A stretch of 5,612 nucleotides of DNA from Dehalococcoidia bacterium UBA1151 (lineage in GTDB: Bacteria > Chloroflexota > Dehalococcoidia > Lucifugimonadales > Lucifugimonadaceae), in assembly GCA_002311865.1 (NCBI GenBank), contig DBZV01000038.1, positions 1 to 5,612 on the forward strand, read 5' to 3'. The position numbers were made by a program, and so were the translations under genes. The notes under the pieces are model-generated. The model was not told the origin of the DNA. It made no database searches and saw nothing but the letters and a program-made list of their open reading frames with translations. Positions 1 through 5,500 of the stretch are shown one piece after another; position 1 is the stretch's first letter, and the number at the start of each line of letters is the position of its first letter.

Positions 1-48
1 CTGGACTACTTATTGGGGGGCAGGCCAGTTGCACAGCGACAACAGTGA
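1..48 (+). CDS. Possible C-terminal tail of a plus-strand gene entering from the left edge
   Basis: Reading frame 1 is open from the first base and ends at TGA (46-48). It gives 15 residues, LDYLLGGRPVAQRQQ. The peptide looks protein-like, and the arrangement would be convergent with the dehydrogenase gene whose stop is at position 89. Fifteen codons are too few to identify a family or to rule out chance, so this is only a flag that a gene may end here. The remaining bases to position 88 show no hairpin followed by a T-run that could serve as a shared terminator. Confidence 0.2.
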   Translation: MDYLLGGRPVAQRQQ

Positions 49-88
49 GTCCACCGACATGTGTAAACAACCCCTATGGGAAGTACAG

Positions 89-1162
89 CTAGATCGTCGA
101 CAGTTCGTCGATCACGTTCTGCAGCGGTTCCCCGTTTGCCAGCCTGTCGATGTTCGCGGCGACTGTCGCGGCCCGCCGCGTGCGAGTACCCTCGGTTGCG
201 CCCGAGTGGTGCGGGGTCATAATCAGGTTATCGAGCTCCCAGAAGGGGTATTTGGATGGGCGGGGCGCATCGTCTGGACCGACCGGATACACGTACCAGG
301 TGTCGATGGCGGCACCGGCAATAGAGCCGCTGACAAGGGCGTTGTAAAGTGCTTCTTCGTTCACGATGTGCCCGCGGGCCGGGTTGATCAGGTATGCGTC
401 CGGTCGCATCAGGTCGAATTCGCGCTCGCCAATGAGGTTGCGGGTCGCATCCCCCAGGGGCGTGGAGACCAGGACGAAATCGGCCCCGCCAAGCACCTTT
501 TCCATCGCTTCTCGCCCGGCCCCATACTCAAAATCCCCGGTATTGACGTAACCGACGTCACCGGAGGTCTCTGCCCCGGCTCCGGCCTTTGGCCTTGGCT
601 TTGTCTCTGGCAGTGGCCGCCGGCCGGCTGCTATCACCTTCATGTCGTAGGCACCCGCAAGTCGGGCTACTCTTTTTCCGATCGCCCCGAAGCCGATGAT
701 GCCGAAAGTGCGGCCATACAGCTCACGGTAGGAGCCATGTCGCCCCGGCCACTGTGACCAATCGCCATTTCGGAACGTTCGGTCGCTGGCGAACAGTTCG
801 TGATCGAGCGCGACCGCGACGGCCATCACCCACTCTGCGATTGGCGCTTCATGATGGGCCGCGTTCGCGACCACGACACCAGGCGGCACTGCTGACGGGT
901 CGATTCGGTCGACTCCGGCTGCGGGGACCAGTATCGCTTTTAGCGCTTCCGCGGCGGCGCCCATATGAGTGTCAAAGTCGGTACCGACAAAAACGTCGGC
1001 GCCGGCCAACAACGCCGGATCGGGTTTGTTTTCTATGTATGGCGCCTGGATCCAGTCGACATCGGAGGTGGCCGGCCACCATTCTGCGATCAATTTTTCA
1101 GAAGGCAGTTCGGGGATTATCACTCGCAGACGATGTGTTGAACTACTTGAATTGCCGGGCAA
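89..1162 (-). CDS. D-isomer-specific 2-hydroxyacid dehydrogenase family protein
   Basis: Predicted cytosolic NAD(P)-dependent oxidoreductase interconverting a 2-keto acid and a D-2-hydroxy acid. The 357 residues fit the family length. The Rossmann domain spans roughly residues 116-300, between two halves of the substrate domain. Visible landmarks are the dinucleotide loop GFGAIG (157-162), catalytic Arg263 in PARG, Asp287 in AAIDTWYVYP and catalytic His318 in TPHHSG. The usual family Glu (DVFxxEP) is replaced by Tyr292; formate dehydrogenases carry Gln there, so this is a divergent subfamily. After the second Rossmann strand comes AAGRRP (178-183), where arginines resemble NADP-preferring glyoxylate reductases; cofactor choice is inferred. 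A Pro/Gly/Ala-rich insertion follows (about 184-215). The start is TTG at 1162, preceded by AGGAG (1169-1173) at six bases. The stop is TAG. An acid-sugar dehydratase lies upstream on the same strand, beyond a transposase remnant. The substrate is unknown. Confidence 0.93.
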   Translation of the reverse strand: MPGNSSSSTHRLRVIIPELPSEKLIAEWWPATSDVDWIQAPYIENKPDPALLAGADVFVGTDFDTHMGAAAEALKAILVPAAGVDRIDPSAVPPGVVVANAAHHEAPIAEWVMAVAVALDHELFASDRTFRNGDWSQWPGRHGSYRELYGRTFGIIGFGAIGKRVARLAGAYDMKVIAAGRRPLPETKPRPKAGAGAETSGDVGYVNTGDFEYGAGREAMEKVLGGADFVLVSTPLGDATRNLIGEREFDLMRPDAYLINPARGHIVNEEALYNALVSGSIAGAAIDTWYVYPVGPDDAPRPSKYPFWELDNLIMTPHHSGATEGTRTRRAATVAANIDRLANGEPLQNVIDELSTI

Positions 1163-1168
1163 TTTACG

Positions 1169-1173
1169 CTCCT
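1169..1173 (-). promoter_or_regulatory. Ribosome binding site deciding the TTG start of the dehydrogenase
   Basis: On the minus strand AGGAG lies six bases before TTG at 1162. This spacing and strength support TTG as the true start and explain why no ATG is found at the N-terminus of this otherwise full-length protein. Confidence 0.75.
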
Positions 1174-1197
1174 GAAAACCAAATTCCGAACCGACGC

Positions 1198-1229
1198 AAC
1201 CTTCATGCGATTGGGAAGCGACGAAGGTT
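1198..1229. repeat. Short inverted repeat upstream of the dehydrogenase
   Basis: The arms AACCTTC (1198-1204) and GAAGGTT (1223-1229) are perfect 7-base inverted copies separated by 18 bases. They lie 36-67 bases upstream of the TTG start on the minus strand, where a repressor site could sit. Arms this short arise by chance fairly often and no consensus promoter overlaps them, so an operator role is a guess. Confidence 0.2.
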
Positions 1230-1383
1230 CAAAGGGAGATTACCACGGGGAATCAAGAATTCGCGTTCAGATCGATCTCCGGGCGCCCGAACCTGGTTCG
1301 TAATGGTGGCAGCGTAGCCGGGCAGGCATTGGCGACAGCGATCATCGCTGGCATCATGTTGAGCCACCGATTCGAGGTCCAAC

Positions 1384-1680
1384 TCAACCAACTAGCGGAT
1401 ACCACCAAATCGACCATAATCGGAGGGCTGTGTTCGATAGTTTGCGTCGTACGATCGTCTTGTTTTTCACTTCCTTTCTCCGGCCGAGAATCTCTTCTCT
1501 TCTGCCAGCCAGCATGTCCGCTGGAGTGATGTCCTTGATCGCCTTGTGATACCGACGGTGGTTGTAGAAGTCCACGAACTCACCTGACCTTCTCTCCGAA
1601 AACCGCGGCAGGCTGAGTGTCAGAAACTCGGAAGACAACATTGATCTCGGACCGGTTCCCCGAGAGGACGCTGCAACCAC
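1384..1680 (-). pseudogene. Remnant of an IS3-family transposase OrfB (C-terminal end of integrase core)
   Basis: About 60-70 residues of this 98-residue frame are recognisable. The segment EFVDFYNHRRYHKAI (34-48) followed by ITPADMLAGRREEILGRR (51-68) matches the C-terminus of IS3-family transposases, which carry FV-x-x-YNxxRYHxxL followed by TPAD-x-x-x-GR. Upstream, LP (24-25) keeps family spacing to FVD, so the frame is probably intact back to about base 1611. The catalytic DDE residues, which lie further N-terminal, are absent; the complete protein would be near 280 residues. The frame opens with GTG and no ribosome binding site, and its last residues (about 84-98) no longer look like a transposase end. 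It is a dead fragment located 33 bases from the stop of the dehydratase gene. It marks an old insertion, later truncated, between the two metabolic genes. Confidence 0.85.
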
Positions 1681-1713
1681 TCTCCAGGCCTAGTAGCACT
1701 GTGCCGGCGAAAT

Positions 1714-2883
1714 TCAGGAGGTGCTGACAAGGTCTGAAACGGTTACTCTCGCGTCCGCCCGCGAGAATACCTCTGGCCGGAGCTTCATCCCCAGCCCGGG
1801 TGAGCGTGGAGCCGAAATGTGACCGTCCCTAATCTCGGGCAACGGGTCGGCGATCTCGCCGTACCAGGTGCGCAGGAAAGCCCGCACAGTTTCCTGAATA
1901 ACAGCGTTTGGCAAGTGCATACACAAATGCACTGACGCCATGAGCGTCACCGGCCCGGTGCAGTCGTGCGGCGCGTACGGCAACTTGTAGGTCTCAGCCG
2001 CGTAGCCTATCTTCCGCGCCTCGCTGAGGCCACCGACCCATCCGATGTCGATCATCACAATGTCAGTGGCGAGCTTCTCAAGGACTTCCCGGAATCCCCA
2101 GCGTGTCGACAGCGTCTCACTGACGCAAACCGGTACAGTCGTCGACCGTTTCAGCTCAAGGAGCGCTTCGACGTTGTCCATCACCATGCAATCTTCAAAC
2201 CACATGGGGCTGTATGGCTCGACTGCCCTGGCGATCTGGATTGCCGCGGGGAGGTTCCAACGGTTGTGAAGCTCCAGCGCGATGTCCATTTGGTCGCCGA
2301 CGGCCTCACGAATCTCGTGGAATGGACGGGTTGCCGCTTCCAGGTCCTGCGCGCCTATGAATTGGCCATTAGTCTTGCCTGCGTAGCGGTCGAACGGCCA
2401 CACCTTCATAGCAGTCACGCCTTCGGATAGCAGTGATTCTGCGAGCTCCCCCGGTCGTTCCCACTGCGCTGCGAGGTCGTCCCACTGCCCCGCTGGTTGA
2501 CCGGGCCGCGACCCGGCGCAGGTGTTGTATATCCGGATACTCTCGCGAAAACGGCCACCCAGGACCTGATACAGCGGCTGCCCGACGGCTTGCCCGAAGA
2601 TGTCCCAGAGCGCCATGTCAACGGCCGAGAGTGCACACATGTTGACACCACGGTTACTGGTCATGCGCGACATGGTGTACATCGTTTGCCAGTGCCGCTC
2701 GATATCCAGCGGGTCTTCACCGAGTAACTCCGGGGCGAGTGCCTCCTTCACGAAGGCGGCCACGGAGTGCGGGTGGAAGGTTGTTTCACCGAGGCCGACT
2801 AGGCCTGTGTCAGTGTGTAACTGAACCCACGCATAAGGGCCGATGTCATCCAGAACCAGTGTTTCGATTTTGGTGATCTTCAA
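1714..2883 (-). CDS. Mandelate racemase/muconate lactonizing enzyme family protein, probable acid-sugar dehydratase
   Basis: Enolase-superfamily enzyme; such proteins abstract a proton alpha to a carboxylate bound to Mg2+, and members of this type usually dehydrate sugar acids to 2-keto-3-deoxy acids. The 389 residues are full length: an N-terminal capping domain (about 1-125) and a TIM-barrel domain (about 140-365). Visible active-site candidates are Lys160 in AMKVWPFD, metal ligands Glu204 in LELH, Glu230 in WFED and Glu256 in SET, His206, the Asp279-His306 dyad (IDIGWVGG and APHD) and Glu331 in QET. The layout resembles galactonate dehydratase (DgoD). However, the first metal ligand is Glu rather than the usual Asp, and the second Lys of a KxK motif is Trp162. 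The start is TTG at 2883, with AAGGA at 2890-2894 six bases away, giving the family-typical N-terminus MKITKIET. The substrate cannot be assigned; racemase or cycloisomerase activity is possible. Confidence 0.93.
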   Translation of the reverse strand: MKITKIETLVLDDIGPYAWVQLHTDTGLVGLGETTFHPHSVAAFVKEALAPELLGEDPLDIERHWQTMYTMSRMTSNRGVNMCALSAVDMALWDIFGQAVGQPLYQVLGGRFRESIRIYNTCAGSRPGQPAGQWDDLAAQWERPGELAESLLSEGVTAMKVWPFDRYAGKTNGQFIGAQDLEAATRPFHEIREAVGDQMDIALELHNRWNLPAAIQIARAVEPYSPMWFEDCMVMDNVEALLELKRSTTVPVCVSETLSTRWGFREVLEKLATDIVMIDIGWVGGLSEARKIGYAAETYKLPYAPHDCTGPVTLMASVHLCMHLPNAVIQETVRAFLRTWYGEIADPLPEIRDGHISAPRSPGLGMKLRPEVFSRADARVTVSDLVSTS

Positions 2884-3101
2884 TTGGGATCCTTCCCACC
2901 GCTGTGCATGTCATCTGCTCTGCAACCGTATCAGCCTGGGAGTCGGGAACGATCTCCAACGAACCATTTTTGGAGCAACTCAATGCCCGGCAGTTGACCA
3001 GATCAGAAGAACACGCGCAAATGATGCACTCAACTGGGCACGCAGTACCAGGCAACATCGCCTGCGCACCGACGCGCGTCGCGCGTACCGACAGTCACGG
3101 A
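2884..3101. other. Spacer between the membrane protein and the dehydratase
   Basis: This 218-base stretch must carry the dehydratase promoter if that gene is transcribed alone, but no clear -35/-10 pair is visible. It contains a perfect 12-base palindrome, CGACGCGCGTCG, at 3070-3081, located 21 bases beyond the membrane-protein stop. No T-run follows it, so I do not call it a terminator. The short plus-strand open frames crossing this stretch overlap the better-supported minus-strand genes and show no domain. Confidence 0.45.
2890..2894 (-). promoter_or_regulatory. Ribosome binding site deciding the TTG start of the dehydratase
   Basis: On the minus strand AAGGA lies six bases before TTG at 2883. 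The resulting N-terminus, MKITKIETLVL, matches the first beta strand typical of the family, so a later start would remove conserved sequence. Confidence 0.75.
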
Positions 3102-3557
3102 TCAGCATTGGATAGTCGGCTGGTCAAGTTCGAGCAGGGTGCGACGTTTGCGCCAATCGTCTACAGTCACTTCCATGGTCATGTCATTAACTCTCCAGTA
3201 ATAGCGGGCCCGCTCGTAGAACGCATCAATTTGCCATGACCCAAACTGCAAGTATCTGGCCTTGAATGTTTTCTCTTCGAAGACGTCCCAACAGCTGGCA
3301 GATTCGTCTTGATTCAGGAATCCGGTGTGCATTTTGGCCTGTAAATACAACTGGACCTCGTTGATGACTTCAACAGTATTGCGGATCGCAGGGACTGGCT
3401 CAACAGGGATTTCTCTCTCATCCATCAGCACAGATACAAGTATAAAAACAGCTATGGACACCACTGAGGAGTAGAAGCCAATTTTCGCAACCAGAGTTTT
3501 CGTCAGGCGACTTTGACTGTGACCGCGACGGGGCGCGAAATAGTCCAGAATGCTCAT
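3102..3557 (-). CDS. Single-pass membrane protein of unknown function
   Basis: I do not recognise a named family. The 151 residues show a basic N-terminal tail (1-22, RRGHSQSRLTK), one hydrophobic helix (about 24-45) and a C-terminal domain of about 105 residues. This topology fits a cytoplasmic N-terminus with the domain outside the membrane, by the positive-inside rule; it could also be a non-cleaved signal anchor. The C-terminal domain is rich in aromatic and charged residues (FGSWQIDAFYERARYYWRV, 105-123), as in small alpha/beta domains, and has two cysteines (89 and 151). ATG at 3557 has no clear Shine-Dalgarno sequence. A weak promoter candidate lies 36 bases upstream. Amino-acid composition is convincing for a real protein. 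The dehydratase lies 218 bases downstream on the same strand; I infer no functional link. Confidence 0.7.
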   Translation of the reverse strand: MSILDYFAPRRGHSQSRLTKTLVAKIGFYSSVVSIAVFILVSVLMDEREIPVEPVPAIRNTVEVINEVQLYLQAKMHTGFLNQDESASCWDVFEEKTFKARYLQFGSWQIDAFYERARYYWRVNDMTMEVTVDDWRKRRTLLELDQPTIQC

Positions 3558-3593
3558 GGTGTCAAATCAGTCAGCGCGGGCTCGGTTGGTCCG

Positions 3594-3622
3594 GTAACAA
3601 ACGAACGTCGCGAATCTGGCAA
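3594..3622 (-). promoter_or_regulatory. Weak sigma-70-like promoter candidate for the membrane protein
   Basis: On the minus strand TTGCCA (3617-3622, one mismatch to TTGACA) is followed after 17 bases by TGTTAC (3594-3599), which matches the TATAAT consensus at only three positions. It lies 36 bases before the ATG at 3557. Spacing and location are right, but the -10 is poor. Confidence 0.2.
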
Positions 3623-3724
3623 TCCGATTGGAAATGTCATCTATCGGCATCAACAATACAAGGTTTGCCGAAGAACACGATCGCATGTTGAGCCCTCTTA
3701 CCACACCGTCGAAAGCCGGGTTGA

Positions 3725-4255
3725 TTGCTTGTCGATCGCAGTGTTGTCAAGGTGCTACGGCGCAAGACCAACCACCCGGGTCAACTTGTCGAGCCAACGC
3801 AGGATTTGCCGCTCGGGGTTAAATCAGATGATGAATTACCTGACCCCACATTTTTGCCCCGTATGAGAGATGACCCATCAGATTCATCGAAATTCCAGCC
3901 GTTCAGTCGCTGGTGGAATCGGCCCTTGATACTAGAACCACCGCGAAAAAATCGCAACCGTCTTTCACTTACGAGGTCAAAATTGGTACTCGCATTGGCC
4001 AACAAATAAGGTGGCGCACACGTCGATTCGAAGTTCGATGCTGACTACGCTCAAATCACGCGAGAACGTTCGTTAGGAGTCGCAGCGACATCCGGGCTGG
4101 CTTCGCAGGCAGTTGGGCCACCACACGAAGCGTCAGTCGCCCAGATCGGTTATGAAATGTTGAAAACCCTAGACAGGTGGTTTCCAGAGATCGTTGCTCC
4201 ACACGGGATAATAAGCTCACTGCCGAATCCCACTGCCGCCGAACAGAGCGGCTAA
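3725..4255 (+). pseudogene. Conserved gene of unknown function interrupted by an in-frame TAA
   Basis: One frame runs from TTG at 3725 to TAA at 4253-4255 (176 codons) with a single internal stop, TAA at 4007-4009 (codon 95). The first part has LPLGVKSDDELPDP (28-41), FLPRMRDD (43-50), FSRWWNRPLIL (60-70) and LTRSKLVLALANK (82-94). The second resumes directly with GGAHVD (96-101) and continues with DYAQITRERSLG (107-118) and a region containing EMLKTLDRWFPEIV. From memory, bacterial proteins of unknown function share a block of the form F-x-x-WW, then L(T/S)R-x-x-LV, then AN-x-x-GGAHVD, then RxxSLG. The stop would fall within that block at a position usually held by an ordinary residue. I know of no function for them. 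The start is uncertain: TTG 3725 has no good ribosome binding site, a TGA lies just before it, and the true N-terminus may be lost by frameshift. A sequencing error is the alternative. Confidence 0.6.
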
Positions 4256-4385
4256 GTTCGGGTGATCGTAAGTAGCGCAGTAACCGCGCGCAAAACTCCC
4301 ATGGTCTCATGACATCGGGATATCAGCGCGTTACGCCTCTGATCGCCAACTTGATGTGGAATGCCTGCGATGGAGTCAACCTGCC
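4256..4385. other. Spacer between the interrupted gene and the IS6 element
   Basis: I see no gene, terminator or RNA in these 130 bases. Importantly, no frame here resembles the upstream part of the DUF1501 protein whose C-terminus is found at the other end of the IS. The IS therefore does not simply split one gene into two flanking halves. Confidence 0.45.
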
Positions 4386-4403
4386 GGTTCTGTCAGAACT
4401 CAG
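4386..4403 (+). repeat. Left terminal inverted repeat of the IS6 element
   Basis: GGTTCTGTCAGAACTCAG; pairs with 5316-5333 with one mismatch at the second base. It contains an internal palindrome, AGTTCTGACAGAACT-like on the opposite strand (GTTCTGTCAGAAC), common at transposase binding ends. Confidence 0.88.
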
Positions 4404-4452
4404 AGCTCGCCACATGACCAGGTCGACCTGAATGCAGGTTGGCTCACAATAT

Positions 4453-5268
4453 TTAGGCAGCCAACTCGGCCATTAGAGTTGACCATCTTCCGGTGAAAAT
4501 GTGTTTCCGTTTGGACGCTGGGACAGGCTCATCAGCCACCGACGAGATTCTCAAATAATTGCGTAGTTCGTCGAACGCACTGCAGAAACGGCTGGCCGAC
4601 TCAAAGTTTCGGAAGCCAAGCATCGGGTAGTAGCGCTGCTTGATCGGACGATGACTCTGCTCCATACGGTTGTTCAGGTGCTGATTCTGGCGGTGCAGGA
4701 CCTTAGGACCGATGATCCAGCGAATTGCTTTCGTGTAGGCCGGATGCTTATCAGTGGTCATACGCAGGGGCTTCTCTCCAACACTATCGAGCAGTCGCCG
4801 CAGGAAACGACGCGCAGCATGCTTGTCTCGGTGCTCACTGAGCATCGAATCTAGTAGATTCCCATCTCGGTCGATGGCTCGGCAGAGGTAACGCCAGCGG
4901 CCGCCGACCTTGATGCACGTTTCGTCCAAGTACCAGGAGGCCCCCGCAGTGCCGCGGCGCTTGGCGCGAAGATTCTCACTGACCAACGGCGCGAAACGGA
5001 ACTCCCAGGTCCGGATGGTCTCGTGGCTTATCTCGAACCCACGTAGTAAAAGCAGCTCCGCTACATCGCGGAAACTGAGTTTGTATCTCAAACGCCAGAG
5101 AACAGCGAGTAAGACAATATCCGTAGGAAACTGAAGATCGTTGAACGGTGTGCCCGTTCGTTGGTTGAAACGTCGCCCGCAGTCACGGCAGAAGGAGGTC
5201 CGATAGCCGAGTGAGGTCTGGTGCTTTCTCCTGGATATGGACGTAGACAGACAGTGTGGGCAGGACAT
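4453..5268 (-). CDS. IS6-family DDE transposase
   Basis: Catalyses replicative transposition of the surrounding element. From ATG at 5268 it encodes 271 residues. An N-terminal zinc ribbon is visible as CPHC (3-6) and CRDC (27-30), as in many IS6 members outside the IS26 group. A helix-turn-helix-like stretch follows (KLSFRDVAELLLLRG, then HETIRTWE). The catalytic DDE triad is Asp115 in YLDET, Asp173 in TTDKHPAY and Glu203 in NNRMEQSHRPIKQR, the last being a strong family signature; GFRNF and the YLR end also fit. I chose 5268 because GAGGAG (5277-5282) precedes it by eight bases and it places the zinc ribbon at the N-terminus. An in-frame upstream start at 5352 would lie outside the IS and add 28 residues unlike the family. 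The gene has no frameshift or missing catalytic residue and is probably functional. It stops with TAA, 67 bases from the left end of the element. Confidence 0.95.
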   Translation of the reverse strand: MSCPHCLSTSISRRKHQTSLGYRTSFCRDCGRRFNQRTGTPFNDLQFPTDIVLLAVLWRLRYKLSFRDVAELLLLRGFEISHETIRTWEFRFAPLVSENLRAKRRGTAGASWYLDETCIKVGGRWRYLCRAIDRDGNLLDSMLSEHRDKHAARRFLRRLLDSVGEKPLRMTTDKHPAYTKAIRWIIGPKVLHRQNQHLNNRMEQSHRPIKQRYYPMLGFRNFESASRFCSAFDELRNYLRISSVADEPVPASKRKHIFTGRWSTLMAELAA

Positions 5269-5276
5269 GGGCGGGG

Positions 5277-5282
5277 CTCCTC
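5277..5282 (-). promoter_or_regulatory. Ribosome binding site of the transposase
   Basis: On the minus strand GAGGAG lies eight bases before ATG at 5268. It decides the start inside the IS rather than the longer in-frame start at 5352. Confidence 0.7.
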
Positions 5283-5315
5283 GGCTAATGAGAAAGATGC
5301 TATTCTGCCCCGACG

Positions 5316-5333
5316 CTGAGTTCTGACAGAATC
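5316..5333 (-). repeat. Right terminal inverted repeat of the IS6 element
   Basis: Read on the minus strand from 5333 it is GATTCTGTCAGAACTCAG, matching the left end except for A instead of G at the second base. The next outward base also matches the left flank (C on each side in outward reading), so the boundary is uncertain by one base. Confidence 0.87.
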
Positions 5334-5458
5334 GCGACGTGCGGTTCAACACGGATTTCAGACAGGTCTACGCCACCCTCCTCGAGGACGTGCTCGGCAT
5401 CGAGTCTGAGCCCGTCCTCAAGCAGAAGTTCAGTACGCTTGACCTGGTCAGCAACTGA
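5334..5458 (+). pseudogene. DUF1501-family protein, 3' fragment truncated by the IS6 element
   Basis: The plus-strand frame 5333-5458, ending at TGA, encodes 41 residues, including NTDFRQVYATLLEDVLG followed by ESEPVLKQKFSTLDLV. DUF1501 proteins (alkaline phosphatase/sulfatase-like fold, often Tat-exported) typically end with a segment of the form TDFRxVYATLLEDWLG, then a short linker and a FxxLxL(I/V) tail, and this matches closely. The full protein would be around 400 residues or more; everything upstream is missing. Followed leftward into the IS, the frame meets TGA at 5324-5326. No N-terminal part is found on the other side of the IS. The fragment ends 42 bases before the start of the NHL-repeat gene on the same strand, an operon-like spacing, so the lost gene may have been co-transcribed with it. 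Confidence 0.8.
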
Positions 5459-5500
5459 CGTCGCGGGGCCGTGGGCTGCGTAGCCAGGAGCAATTTCCAC

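Larger units (their letters stand above)
1163..1383. other. Spacer between dehydrogenase start and transposase remnant
   Basis: This 221-base stretch holds the dehydrogenase ribosome binding site and the small inverted repeat noted separately. Short open frames on both strands (for example 1203-1391 minus) have no recognisable motif and no good ribosome binding site, and I treat them as chance. The downstream end of the IS3-type element should fall in or near this stretch, but I could not find a convincing terminal inverted repeat. Confidence 0.5.
4386..5333 (-). mobile_element. Complete IS6-family insertion sequence, about 948 bp
   Basis: Terminal inverted repeats bound the element: GGTTCTGTCAGAACTCAG at 4386-4403 and, on the opposite strand inward from 5333, GATTCTGTCAGAACTCAG (5316-5333). 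They match at 17 of 18 positions. The size and the single DDE transposase gene fit the IS6 family, whose ends usually begin GG and contain TCTGT. IS6 elements normally generate 8-base target duplications, but the flanks (AACCTGCC on the left, GCGACGTG on the right) do not match. That points to a rearrangement after insertion. A 12-base palindrome, CAGGTCGACCTG (4419-4430), lies between the left end and the transposase stop. The element looks intact and potentially mobile. Confidence 0.88.

Noticed and set aside
1..26. Possible IS3-type terminal repeat at the left edge (TGGACTACTTATTGGGGGG)
   Set aside because: It looks a little like an IS end, but no matching inverted copy was found near the transposase remnant and it also reads as coding sequence.
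29..757. Long plus-strand open frame opposite the dehydrogenase
   Set aside because: It lies antisense to a protein with full catalytic motifs, has no domain of its own, and is explained by codon bias of the real gene. The same applies to the plus-strand frame 754-1317.
3070..3081. 12-base palindrome as a transcription terminator
   Set aside because: There is no loop and no following T-run on either strand; the local GC-rich repeats make such palindromes likely by chance.
3513..3866. Plus-strand open frame of 117 residues
   Set aside because: It overlaps the start of the membrane protein and the beginning of the interrupted gene in another frame. The composition, rich in Arg, Ser and Cys, is unlike a folded protein.
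4056..4310. Minus-strand open frame of 84 residues
   Set aside because: It is antisense to the second half of the interrupted plus-strand gene, which has the recognisable GGAHVD and RSLG segments; the minus-strand translation has no motif.
5269..5352. Longer N-terminus for the transposase
   Set aside because: The upstream start lies outside the IS inverted repeat, adds 28 residues without family similarity, and ignores the GAGGAG site before 5268.
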